Assembly (NCBI GenBank): GCA_900545725.1
Contig: URAI01000052.1
Span: 1 to 16,674, forward strand
Length of the DNA: 16,674 nt
DNA from: an uncultured Eubacterium sp.
Lineage (GTDB): Bacteria; Bacillota; Clostridia; Lachnospirales; Lachnospiraceae
Direction of reading: 5' to 3'
The translations under genes and the position numbers were made by a program. This document shows, piece after piece, positions 1 to 7,935 of this stretch (the first letter of the stretch is position 1; each line of letters starts with the position of its first letter). Under the pieces are notes generated by a model. It ran no database searches. It was not told the origin of the DNA and was given only the letters and a program-made list of their open reading frames with translations.

Positions 1-1538
1 TTTTTTATAAAATTTTTTACATATAACATAATACCACCTGCTATAACCACTATCGCAATAATCCAGCCCCATACAGGAATATTATGTATATTATAACATC
101 TTACACTAATCCACATCTGGTTAATCCTTGAATTATCTTCATCATTAAAATACTGCATTATGGCGCTTCTTTCCATAACTTCCTCTGACGGATACTGTGC
201 CGATAACTGTCTTTTGGTCTGCTCCTTAGTTGTTACAAGCATATATCTTTCATCAGCGGAATCGCCTGAAAAGAAATATCCAAGTGGATAAGTAACTTTA
301 TCCGTTTCATTCTCTGCTTCATAATTATATTTTACATATTCATAAACAGTCGTATCATCACCACCTGAAATAGCAGATGTATATCCTATATATTCCATAT
401 TTCTTACAGCATTATCAGGCATTGATATAAAGTTAATGAAGCTTTCTGCCGCCTGCTTTTTTTCTTCATTTCCATTTATTCCTGACTTTAACATTGTCCA
501 TCCGTCAAAATACATATTAGTACATTCGTAAGGCACAGCAAAATCAAGGCTTACGCCATCATCGTCTGCCTGATTCATCGTGTATACAGCATCACCTGAC
601 CACTGATAACCTGCTGATACTTTGCCTGTTACCATATCAGCCTTTGCACTGTCCGTTTCAAATGAATATACATTATCCTTAACCTGTTGAAGATATGTTC
701 TTACATCATCTACCGTAGTATCAGATGTATCATTCATCTCCTTTGCAAGTCTTTCTTTATAATCAGAAGCATTTTTAAATGTATCAGACATAAGCTTATC
801 AGACTTGATTGCACCAACTGCCGCAAACATTGAATCCCTGACATTATCCTTAACTGTTATCTGCCTTTTAAACTTATCATTATTAATTATCTTCCATGTA
901 GAAGCTTCCTGTTCACTTACATTTTCAGGATTGTATACAATGCCTGTAACTCCCCACATATATCCGGCAGCATATCTGCTCCAGCTCTCACCGTTAATCT
1001 TATTAGTATCAAATACATTCTTTATAAATGGAGATACTCCCTTTGCATAATAATTATATGGATTAGAAATATCGTAAAATTCCTCTGAAAATGGTTCAAG
1101 CCAGCCCTGTGCCATTAACTTCATTATCATATATTCAGAAGGACAGATAAGGTCATATTCATCGCCAAGTGTCAGCATATTATAAAGCTCTTCATTCGTT
1201 CCAAGACAACTGTATTCAACATTTACCCTCTTATGATATGTCTGGTAATACCAGTCTTTGAAATCCTCAACCATGGATTTATCACTTGTAATTGTCTTAT
1301 TATCCAGCTCAACAGGCTCATCCCAGCCGCCCTCGTCAATATACTCTTCCCAGTTACATATCTTTAATGTTATTACATCTTCGCTTTCTTTTGCATATAC
1401 ATTATCAGCATTAAAAGCACCTATAGAACTGCTTCCAAAAATAAGTGTAGCTGCTATCTGTGTGGCTGTTATTATAAATGCTGTCAGAATACATATTGAT
1501 GAATATTTAAAAATAATTTTTACTTTGCTATTTTTCAA
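1..1538 (-). CDS. potD: Spermidine/putrescine ABC transporter substrate-binding protein PotD (3' end beyond window)
   Basis: Extracellular polyamine-binding protein of the PotABCD importer. The frame stays open for 512 codons to the left edge, so only the last few residues are missing. I place the start at a TTG that overlaps the potC stop (TTGA); a strong GGGAGGAG lies 8 nt upstream and no ATG is better placed. The N-terminus is basic then hydrophobic, with a plausible signal-peptidase site after VYA near residue 50. The mature part begins with the family motif LKICNWEEYI. Near the C-terminus the PotD-like segment INQMWISVR is followed by a hydrophobic helix (IPVWGWIIAIVVIAGGIML) and lysines. 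No lipobox is visible, so the protein seems anchored by this helix rather than by lipid. At more than 512 residues it is much longer than E. coli PotD (348). Polyamine specificity is inferred from family and operon. Confidence 0.9.
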   Translation of the reverse strand, partial: MKNSKVKIIFKYSSICILTAFIITATQIAATLIFGSSSIGAFNADNVYAKESEDVITLKICNWEEYIDEGGWDEPVELDNKTITSDKSMVEDFKDWYYQTYHKRVNVEYSCLGTNEELYNMLTLGDEYDLICPSEYMIMKLMAQGWLEPFSEEFYDISNPYNYYAKGVSPFIKNVFDTNKINGESWSRYAAGYMWGVTGIVYNPENVSEQEASTWKIINNDKFKRQITVKDNVRDSMFAAVGAIKSDKLMSDTFKNASDYKERLAKEMNDTSDTTVDDVRTYLQQVKDNVYSFETDSAKADMVTGKVSAGYQWSGDAVYTMNQADDDGVSLDFAVPYECTNMYFDGWTMLKSGINGNEEKKQAAESFINFISMPDNAVRNMEYIGYTSAISGGDDTTVYEYVKYNYEAENETDKVTYPLGYFFSGDSADERYMLVTTKEQTKRQLSAQYPSEEVMERSAIMQYFNDEDNSRINQMWISVRCYNIHNIPVWGWIIAIVVIAGGIMLYVKNFIK

Positions 1539-2338
1539 TTCTGCTGCTCCTCCCTGTTCTTTTTTGAAGCACTCACATTGATAACAATCTCGACTGCAAC
1601 AACAATTAAAAATATTATTGTTGATAATGCCCATAATGCTGTCTTTATCTGTGTCTGCGACCCCTTTGTTGCATTGACAACATACGTGCTTATAGTATCA
1701 AAGGTCGCTGGCTTTGTATAAGTAGCCACGAAATAATCATCAAGTGATAGTGTAACAGCCATCACAAAGCCTGAAAGTATTCCTGATGCCGCCTGCGGTA
1801 TTATAACCTTAATAAGTGCATAGGCAGGTGTTGCCCCAAGGTCAAGCGCCGCCTCATAAAGGCTTGAATCCATCTGCTTAAGCTTAGGCATTACCGCAAG
1901 ATATACGAAAGGCGCGCTAAGCACTACCTGACCTATGATTAACGGAATAAATGTATCCTTGCTTACTCCAAATACAACTACAATTAATATGCACATTGAA
2001 AAACCTGTTACAACATCAGCATTTACAACAGGCACCTGATTCATTGTACCTATGAAGCCTTTTACCCTTTTCTTTGAATAAAATGCCCCTATTGCCCCAC
2101 ATGTTCCAAGGATTGTTGCAAGTGCCGCACTTGATAATGCAAGAATTATAGAACCGGCAATCATATGCGAAAGCTCAGGTGTTGTAAAGAGCGTAATATA
2201 ATTTTTAAATGTAAATGAATGTATCGCTCCGATATTAGGAGAATCAGTAAAACTGTATACTGCAAGCACAATTATCGGACAGTACATAAATAAAAGCACC
2301 AGACATAAAAATGCTTTTTTTAAATATCTTTTTGTCAT
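1535..2338 (-). CDS. potC: Spermidine/putrescine ABC transporter permease PotC
   Basis: Inner-membrane permease subunit, 267 residues, with about six hydrophobic segments, the first right after the basic start MTKRYLKK. The cytoplasmic EAA loop that docks on the ATPase is visible as YEAALDLGATPAYALIKVII near residues 160-180, and DDYFVATYTKP further on is typical of PotC/PotI-type permeases. The start ATG has AAAGGA 7 nt upstream, lying within the last codons of potB, and only 2 nt separate the two genes. The stop overlaps the potD start by 4 nt. It is the second permease of the PotB-PotC pair. Confidence 0.93.
   Translation of the reverse strand: MTKRYLKKAFLCLVLLFMYCPIIVLAVYSFTDSPNIGAIHSFTFKNYITLFTTPELSHMIAGSIILALSSAALATILGTCGAIGAFYSKKRVKGFIGTMNQVPVVNADVVTGFSMCILIVVVFGVSKDTFIPLIIGQVVLSAPFVYLAVMPKLKQMDSSLYEAALDLGATPAYALIKVIIPQAASGILSGFVMAVTLSLDDYFVATYTKPATFDTISTYVVNATKGSQTQIKTALWALSTIIFLIVVAVEIVINVSASKKNREEQQN
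1547..1554 (-). promoter_or_regulatory. Ribosome binding site fixing the TTG start of potD
   Basis: GGGAGGAG lies inside the last codons of potC, 8 nt before the TTG whose last two bases form the potC stop. It decides the unusual start and implies translational coupling of potC and potD. Confidence 0.75.
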
Positions 2339-2340
2339 CT

Positions 2341-3114
2341 TTAATTCCTTTCTGCATCCTTATCAACCGTAAATATAGAAAATATACCTATGATCACAAG
2401 AAGTATCAATGCTATCATCGAACCATTATTCCAGTCATAAGCGCTAAAATAACTTCCTATCAGACTACCCATTATATAAGTGCTGTTATAAAGCATATCA
2501 AGCACCACATAATTAGTCATTGCCGGTAAAAATACCATTGATACTCCGCTTATTATTCCGGGAACTGACAATGGAAGTATTACCTTAATAAATGTCTGTG
2601 CATTATCTGCGCCAAGATCTGATGCCGCTTCAATAAGACTCTTATCAAGCTTTGATAATGTTGTATAAAGCGGCAGTATCATAAATGGAAGAAAGTCATA
2701 TGTCATACCTATTACTGAATTAATAAAAGGATAGAAAGCAAGATTACCCTCTATTAATGACAATATCTCCTTAAGTGCCGTCATTCTTAGTGTAAAATTA
2801 ATCCACATTGGAATTACAAAAAGCATAAGTATTACTGATTTTCTTTTGAAATTACTATGTGCCAGTATGTATGCTACAGGATATGCTATAACGAGGCATA
2901 CCAATGTAGTTACAAATGCCAGTGCAATGCTGTAACAAAGTGTTCCAAGTGTATTAGGGTCAGTAAAAAAAGTACATAAATTGTCCATGCTAAACTGCCC
3001 TGAACCATTCGTAAATGCATAATATATAAGTACAATTAACGGTGCAGCCACAAATAATATAAGAAATATTCCATAAGGTATTCCAAGCTGCCTGCGTGAA
3101 AATCCATTTTTCAT
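2341..3114 (-). CDS. potB: Spermidine/putrescine ABC transporter permease PotB
   Basis: Inner-membrane permease subunit, 257 residues, about six transmembrane segments. The EAA loop reads IEAASDLGADNAQTFIKVIL, and the following PGIISGVSMVFLPAMTNYV segment is typical of PotB. It forms the membrane channel with PotC, powered by PotA. The start ATG is preceded by GAAAGGATTG at suitable distance. A gap of 78 nt separates it from the potA stop; I see no terminator there, so the four pot genes can be one transcript. Confidence 0.93.
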   Translation of the reverse strand: MKNGFSRRQLGIPYGIFLILFVAAPLIVLIYYAFTNGSGQFSMDNLCTFFTDPNTLGTLCYSIALAFVTTLVCLVIAYPVAYILAHSNFKRKSVILMLFVIPMWINFTLRMTALKEILSLIEGNLAFYPFINSVIGMTYDFLPFMILPLYTTLSKLDKSLIEAASDLGADNAQTFIKVILPLSVPGIISGVSMVFLPAMTNYVVLDMLYNSTYIMGSLIGSYFSAYDWNNGSMIALILLVIIGIFSIFTVDKDAERN

Positions 3115-3192
3115 ATTTTTATCAATCCTTTCGCTTCTCTAAAGGCACAAACAAATTATAAAAATGTTGTGTTTCTCCAATCTGATATCATA

Positions 3193-4644
3193 TTATTTTT
3201 TTAACCGGAACTTCATCTTATCCTCAGGCATGATAAGGCTTACCAGATCTCCCATATTCCAAAGATATTCATCATCTACTATTAAGTCATGTTCATATTC
3301 AGTTCTTATAACATAACTGTAATGGTCGCCCTTATATATAAGATTAATTATCTTTCCTGTTACAATGCCGGCTTCAACATCATCACTCATCTGAATATCA
3401 TAAGGCTGGATTGATACAATAACCTTAAGCTTTGATATATCTGCCTTTTCACCATTGCCATTATATAATATTCCATCCTTAATCGTAGCTTTCGGTATAA
3501 CCTTAGTGATATCACAGTTAATAACCTTACCATTAAAGTCCAGTGTGTAATCACTGTTAATATCTGTAACAAAGCTTGTTGTATGATCTTCTGCAACTAT
3601 TACATGTATGCCATCCGGCTCAAGGCACATTCCTATTGTATCGCCCACGTTATAACACTTAGTAGTTCTTATTACCATTTCATACTTACCTGACTCAACT
3701 GTAACCTCGTAATGCATACCCTTAAATATAACAGATACAATCCTGCCTGTTACTGTTCCCTCTGATGGCTTAGTAATTATAACATCTTCCGGTCTTACAA
3801 CTACATCGACAAGTGTTCCTTCTGTAATATCATCCATTCCGAGAAATTCCCCACCACAGAAGCGTACCTTCATCTTTCCTGTCATTATACCCTTAAATAT
3901 ATTGCTCTCACCTATAAAATCTGCTACAAATGCATTTTCAGGCTCATTATATATATCCTCAGGTGTTCCAATCTGCTGAATCTTTCCCTCTGACATTACT
4001 ACTATCTTATCAGACATAGTAAGAGCCTCTTCCTGATCATGTGTTACATATATAAATGTAATTCCAAGCTCATCATGCATATTCTTTAATTCTAACTGCA
4101 TCTCCTTACGCATCTTTAAATCGAGTGCTGCAAGCGGTTCATCAAGCATAAGAATCTCAGGTTCATTTATCAATGCCCTCGCTATCGCAATTCGCTGCTG
4201 CTGTCCACCTGATAATGTTGATACCTTTCTGTTTTCAAAACCTTCAAGGTCTACCATTGACAATACATTACTTACTTTTCTGCGTATCTCTTCCTTAGGA
4301 AGTTTTTTTAATTTTAATCCAAATGCTATATTGTCAAATATATTCATATGTGGAAATAATGCATATCGCTGGAATACCGTATTAATCGGGCGCTCATTTG
4401 CAGGAAGCCTTGATATATCCTGTCCATTAAGAAGAATCTGTCCGTCTGTCGGAAGCTCAAAACCTGCTATCATTCTTAGTGTCGTAGTCTTTCCACAGCC
4501 TGACGGTCCTAAAAATGTTACAAATTCGCCTCTCCTGACAGAAAGATTAAAATTATCCACTGCCTTAAATCCATTATCATTATATATTTTACTTATATTT
4601 TTTAATTCAATTATATTCTCTGACCCATTACTATTCTTTTCCAT
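3193..4644 (-). CDS. potA: Spermidine/putrescine ABC transporter ATPase PotA with two TOBE-like domains
   Basis: Cytoplasmic ATPase that drives PotBC. Counting from my start (483 residues): Walker A GPSGCGKT at 46-53, Q-loop Gln92, signature LSGGQQQ at 144-150, Walker B ILMLDEP at 164-170, switch His202. Family members usually have one C-terminal regulatory TOBE region and about 350-380 residues. Here it seems duplicated: VVVRPEDVII...VTGRIVSVIFKGMHYEV at 281-315 is echoed by VIVSIQPYDI...VTGKIINLIYKGDHYSY at 408-444. An upstream in-frame GTG at 4650 sits directly against the AGGAGA ribosome site and cannot use it; the ATG at 4644 has a 6-nt spacing and is chosen. First gene of the pot operon. 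Confidence 0.93.
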   Translation of the reverse strand: MEKNSNGSENIIELKNISKIYNDNGFKAVDNFNLSVRRGEFVTFLGPSGCGKTTTLRMIAGFELPTDGQILLNGQDISRLPANERPINTVFQRYALFPHMNIFDNIAFGLKLKKLPKEEIRRKVSNVLSMVDLEGFENRKVSTLSGGQQQRIAIARALINEPEILMLDEPLAALDLKMRKEMQLELKNMHDELGITFIYVTHDQEEALTMSDKIVVMSEGKIQQIGTPEDIYNEPENAFVADFIGESNIFKGIMTGKMKVRFCGGEFLGMDDITEGTLVDVVVRPEDVIITKPSEGTVTGRIVSVIFKGMHYEVTVESGKYEMVIRTTKCYNVGDTIGMCLEPDGIHVIVAEDHTTSFVTDINSDYTLDFNGKVINCDITKVIPKATIKDGILYNGNGEKADISKLKVIVSIQPYDIQMSDDVEAGIVTGKIINLIYKGDHYSYVIRTEYEHDLIVDDEYLWNMGDLVSLIMPEDKMKFRLKK

Positions 4645-4650
4645 ATCCAC

Positions 4651-4656
4651 TCTCCT
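4651..4656 (-). promoter_or_regulatory. Ribosome binding site of potA
   Basis: AGGAGA lies 6 nt before the ATG at 4644 and directly abuts the in-frame GTG at 4650, so it argues for the ATG start. Confidence 0.7.
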
Positions 4657-4670
4657 GTTGTTATTTCATA

Positions 4671-4676
4671 ATTATA
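4671..4676 (-). promoter_or_regulatory. Possible -10 element of the pot operon
   Basis: A consensus TATAAT on the minus strand lies about 26 nt upstream of the potA start. No convincing -35 hexamer is found at 16-18 nt spacing, so the assignment is weak. I see no riboswitch in the 120 nt upstream of potA. Confidence 0.3.
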
Positions 4677-4766
4677 AACCGATTTAATTCTAACATATTT
4701 AATTAATAAATTTCACTACTAATTTCAGCTGTTACACATTTTATCAAATATAATCCATTCAATAAA

Positions 4767-4835
4767 ACACACCTGTACCGGATATTATAATGTCAGACGA
4801 TATATCTTATATTATAATATCCGGTACAGGTGTGT
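4767..4835. repeat. 25-bp perfect inverted repeat, probable terminator between the HEAT gene and potA
   Basis: Arms at 4767-4791 and 4811-4835 are exact reverse complements over 25 bp, around a 19-nt centre. On the minus strand the arm is followed by TTTTATTG, which fits an intrinsic terminator for the HEAT-repeat gene upstream. The arms are much longer than a terminator needs, so a small mobile palindromic element is an alternative. I find no second copy in the window. Confidence 0.7.
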
Positions 4836-4913
4836 CCTTATATTTCATATTACATTGTTGCTATACTTTTATTCTTATATATCAAGACTTTAAGTGAGCT
4901 GTTAAAAACAAAA

Positions 4914-5261
4914 TTATACCCTGTGATGAAGCTGTTGAACTGTACTGCTTATTTCTTCTCTTATCTTTTCTTTCTCTTTAGGTATGCTGTTTAACTTTTC
5001 AAGCAAATCCGCAGTATTGTGTTCTGAGCCTACTTTCTTAAGCGATTCGCACGCTGCTGTTACAACCTCATCATCATTATTATCATCAATTAATCTCATA
5101 AGAATCTCTACACTGTTTTCATTATCACTTCCTGCAAGCGCCTTTGCAAGATCAATCTTTTCTTCCTTTGAGCCATCTGCATATTCTGATAATTCATACC
5201 AGCGACCCTTTTTTACTTCTTTTTCCATCTTTTCTAATGGTGTTTTCTTTTCAAATAACAT
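4914..5261 (-). CDS. Small HEAT-repeat-like protein
   Basis: A cytoplasmic protein of 115 residues with no signal peptide or membrane segment. Residues after about 30 form amphipathic helix pairs (EEKIDLAKALAGSDNENSVE, then EVVTAACESLKKVG) that resemble one to two HEAT repeats, folds that bind other proteins. The N-terminus (MLFEKKTPLEKMEKEVKKG) and C-terminus are highly charged. An upstream in-frame ATG at 5273 has no ribosome site; the ATG at 5261 has GAGG 6 nt before it, so I prefer it, with moderate certainty. It is a single gene, divergent from the Lon-like gene across about 400 nt and followed by the 25-bp inverted repeat. Its partner is unknown. Confidence 0.7.
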   Translation of the reverse strand: MLFEKKTPLEKMEKEVKKGRWYELSEYADGSKEEKIDLAKALAGSDNENSVEILMRLIDDNNDDEVVTAACESLKKVGSEHNTADLLEKLNSIPKEKEKIREEISSTVQQLHHRV

Positions 5262-5603
5262 AACAAGCCTCATTTCTAAGCGATATCAATGTTAATCCTC
5301 AATTATTAGCTTTGAAAATATTAATATAAGCCATGAATATAACATACGTGTGATTAATACGGCTGATTGCCTTCGCTTGGTAGCAAAGAGCTTACATATA
5401 TTTCAAAATTAATATATGTATTTTTCTACATTCGCATTATAGTTCTGTTTTTATGATATGTAAAGCTAATTTTATAAATAGCTGTCATATAAAAATTATA
5501 TATTAAAATGTAAAAATAGGTTCTTTTTGTTTGTAATCTCAATATATTCCAGACCAATCAGATAAAAGTATTTCTTTATATCTATATAGCTGAATAAAAC
5601 ACT
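5262..5603. other. Divergent intergenic region between the HEAT and Lon-like genes
   Basis: About 340 nt of AT-rich DNA without a supportable gene. It holds an AT-only inverted repeat, ACATATATT at 5394-5402 and AATATATGT at 5411-5419, followed on plus by ATTTTTCT, perhaps a weak terminator. No clear promoter for the HEAT gene stands out. Confidence 0.4.
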
Positions 5604-5632
5604 TTTTATTTTATCCTAAAATGTGTTATTAT
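5598..5632 (+). promoter_or_regulatory. Possible promoter and operator of the Lon-like gene
   Basis: A -10 element TATTAT at 5627-5632 lies 31 nt before the start codon. The matching -35 (TTTTTA at 5603-5608, 18-nt spacing) is poor. An inverted repeat, AACACTTTTT at 5598-5607 and AAAATGTGTT at 5618-5627 (9 of 10 pairs), spans the core promoter and could be a regulator site. Confidence 0.4.
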
Positions 5633-5663
5633 ATATGAAAACATTTATCAAAGGAGAAATAAT

Positions 5664-7148
5664 ATGCTTGTATATGATTCTAACAGTACATCTGCAGGTT
5701 CATCTGCTTTTGAATGTACATATACTACATTTGATTCTAATAATAAAGTAACCTCTATGGAACATCCGATTCTTATTCTTGATAATTCAGAAGGTGAATG
5801 GGAACATAATTCCGTCGGAACATTTACCAATCCTAATAAAAGAACTGCCTTTGAATTACAGGCAGCAGATAATCATATATTCGGTAATATTTTAAAAATT
5901 GATTCGCGTTTTACAAGTCTTATAAAATGGCTTGGTGATAACCGTATCAAGGTTAAACTTACAGGTGATAATACAGATGAAGGCTTTGCCGTATATAAGA
6001 TATGTGAAATTGTTCACAATAACAGCAATAAACTCTCTTCATCCGACGGCTTTTTACAATTTATGATTGAACGCCTGCTTGAAAGTAATGCTGTTGCCAC
6101 AGATGTGTCTGACGATGAACCTGATGAATCTGCTGATAACATGAAGATAACAAGCATTACAAGTATATCAGACTTTTTAAACTGTGCAGGAATTACTCTT
6201 CCTGACAATATACGCCTGTGGGCAAGACGTAATCTTGCCGTTGCTAAGTCAAGTGAAGTCACACCGGAAGAAAAAAGACACGCCCAGAGAGCTTTATCAA
6301 TCATGCTTAACATCAAATGGAAGAGCAATTATTTTGAAGCAATTGACCCTGATGAAGCAAGACGTATACTTGATGAAGAATTATTTGGAATGGAAAGCGT
6401 TAAGCAGAGAATTATCGAAACCATTATACAGATTAACCGTACACATACACTTCCAGCTTATGGTATTCTTCTTGTAGGTCCGGCAGGAACCGGTAAATCA
6501 CAGATTGCATACCTTATAGCTAAGATTCTTAAGCTTCCTTGGTCAACACTTGATATGAGTTCAATCAATGATGCAGAACAGCTTACAGGAAGTTCAAGAA
6601 TATATTCCAATGCAAAGCCGGGTATTATAATGGAAGCCTTTAATATGGCTGGTGAGTCTAATCTCGTATTTATAATTAACGAGCTTGATAAAGCTACTGC
6701 CGGCAATGGTAATGGCAATCCTGCGGATGTGCTCCTTACACTGCTTGATAACTTAGGATTTACTGATAATTATATGGAATGTCTTATTCCTACATCTGGT
6801 GTATATCCTATTGCCACAGCTAATTACAAAGACCAGATAAGCGCACCTTTACTTTCACGTTTTGCCGTAATTGACATACCTGATTATACAAGAGATGAAA
6901 AGAAAACTATATTTTCAAAATTCTCTCTACCAAAGGTGCTTAAGCGTATCGCACTGCGTGAGGATGAATGTATTGTATCTGATGAAGCACTTGATGCAGT
7001 ACTTGACATATTTGAAAATACAACCGGAATACGTGATCTTGAACAGGCAGCAGAACACCTTGCAGCCCATGCATTATATTTAATTGAAGTTGAACATAAA
7101 AAACAGGTTGTATACAATGCAGAAATGGTAAAAGAATTATTTAATTAA
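5664..7148 (+). CDS. Lon-type AAA+ ATPase lacking the protease domain
   Basis: Cytoplasmic protein of 494 residues, start fixed by AAAGGAG 7 nt upstream. Residues 205-470 follow the LonA order: linker AQRALSIMLNIKWKSN (compare Lon ...SLPWG), ARRILDEELFGMESVKQRI, Walker A GPAGTGKS at 272-279, a Walker B-like VFIINE at 335-340, sensor 1 ATAN at 384-387, arginine finger Arg399 in LLSRFAVID, and sensor 2 GIRDLE at 455-460. The protein ends there: the Ser-Lys protease domain of Lon is missing, and so is a recognisable Lon substrate domain. Residues 1-145 are a domain I do not recognise, joined by an acidic linker (148-158). The Walker B Asp is Asn339, with Glu340 kept. It may be a remodelling or unfolding ATPase, perhaps regulatory; its substrate is unknown. 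It is the only plus-strand gene here. Confidence 0.85.
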   Translation: MLVYDSNSTSAGSSAFECTYTTFDSNNKVTSMEHPILILDNSEGEWEHNSVGTFTNPNKRTAFELQAADNHIFGNILKIDSRFTSLIKWLGDNRIKVKLTGDNTDEGFAVYKICEIVHNNSNKLSSSDGFLQFMIERLLESNAVATDVSDDEPDESADNMKITSITSISDFLNCAGITLPDNIRLWARRNLAVAKSSEVTPEEKRHAQRALSIMLNIKWKSNYFEAIDPDEARRILDEELFGMESVKQRIIETIIQINRTHTLPAYGILLVGPAGTGKSQIAYLIAKILKLPWSTLDMSSINDAEQLTGSSRIYSNAKPGIIMEAFNMAGESNLVFIINELDKATAGNGNGNPADVLLTLLDNLGFTDNYMECLIPTSGVYPIATANYKDQISAPLLSRFAVIDIPDYTRDEKKTIFSKFSLPKVLKRIALREDECIVSDEALDAVLDIFENTTGIRDLEQAAEHLAAHALYLIEVEHKKQVVYNAEMVKELFN

Positions 7149-7169
7149 TTTCCGGTGCAGAGATTTATA

Positions 7170-7275
7170 AAATGTAGCAGAGGGCAGGCTGTCCCTGGTA
7201 TATGATATTTACACGCATATGGTAAAAACTAAGCGTGCAAATTCACATACCCGGGACAGCCTGCCCTCTACACCT
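7170..7275. repeat. Long palindromic dispersed repeat, copy A
   Basis: A near-complete hairpin of about 100 nt. Arms AGGGCAGGCTGTCCC (7181-7195) and its complement (7253-7267) pair exactly. TGTAG (7173-7177) and CTACA (7268-7272) extend the stem past a 3-nt bulge, and an inner stem TTTACACGC / GCGTGCAAA closes near the centre with one mismatch. It lies between the convergent ends of the Lon-like gene and tenI and probably ends transcription from both sides. The left half matches the sequence at 16605-16674 (19 of 20 bases from TGTAGCAG on), so it is a repeat family and not only a terminator. Confidence 0.85.
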
Positions 7276-7296
7276 CTATTTCAACAAATATTAATG

Positions 7297-7935
7297 TTAT
7301 AATGTCATATATCCTGACATCATACATACACCTGCCGCTCCAGCCTTTATACATGACTCCATATTGTTCTCATTAATCCCGCCGATTGCATATACCGGAA
7401 TATCAACATTGCAGCAGACATCCTTTAAAAAATGTAATCCTCTAGGTTCAAGTCCTTTTTTACAATCCGTAGTAAACACATGCCCGGCCGTTACATATGC
7501 CGCACCATGTTTCATGGCATATATTGCGTCCTCTGCAGAGTGAACCGATGTACCTATTCTTAATTTTTCTTTATCTTTATAATATGATATATCTGAATTA
7601 CTGATAACAGCTTCTCTGGCAATACTGCAATCTGTGCCATTGTACACAGCACAAGATTTGTTATCACCATACAGCCTGACAAAATCGGAAAATGGAAGAT
7701 GTATGTAACTAATACCATTTTTTATTGCTGCATTTATATATTTATGTGCTATAAGCGGTATATCTGCCTGTTTACATACCGGCATAACCTGTTTTAAAAG
7801 TTCCTCATACGATGCTTCGTCTAAGTCTTTTTCACGAAGTATTACTGCTGACACATCTGTTTTTACAACTTTTTTAAGCTGTACTATAAAGTCACCTTTT
7901 ACAAGTTTTCTGTTAGTTATACATATTTTATACAT
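7297..7935 (-). CDS. tenI: TenI-like thiazole tautomerase (ThiE/TenI family)
   Basis: Last gene of the thi operon, 212 residues, a TIM-barrel of the ThiE/TenI family (VILREKDL at 31-38, VYAIGGI at 181-187, AGAAGVCMMSG). ThiE (thiamine phosphate synthase) normally has IND and GxED metal-site Asp residues and GPxFxTxTK. Here these read LIAHKY, HLPFSD and GHVFTTDCKKGLEPRG. GHxF...KxGxxPRG is the TenI signature, and His152 corresponds to the catalytic His of B. subtilis TenI, which aromatises the thiazole tautomer made by ThiG. I therefore call it TenI, which fits an operon made only of thiazole genes. Three in-frame ATGs (7947, 7941, 7935) are possible; none has a good ribosome site. I chose MYKICITNRK, overlapping the thiH stop by 8 nt. 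Confidence 0.8.
   Translation of the reverse strand: MYKICITNRKLVKGDFIVQLKKVVKTDVSAVILREKDLDEASYEELLKQVMPVCKQADIPLIAHKYINAAIKNGISYIHLPFSDFVRLYGDNKSCAVYNGTDCSIAREAVISNSDISYYKDKEKLRIGTSVHSAEDAIYAMKHGAAYVTAGHVFTTDCKKGLEPRGLHFLKDVCCNVDIPVYAIGGINENNMESCIKAGAAGVCMMSGYMTL

Noticed and set aside
5340..5400. tRNA or small RNA gene in the divergent intergenic region
   Set aside because: The bases CTTCGCTTGGTAGCA gave a hint of structure, but no cloverleaf and no promoter-terminator pair could be traced.
7297..7935. Thiamine phosphate synthase ThiE
   Set aside because: The metal-site Asp residues and GPxFxTxTK motif are missing; the GHxF...PRG signature matches TenI.
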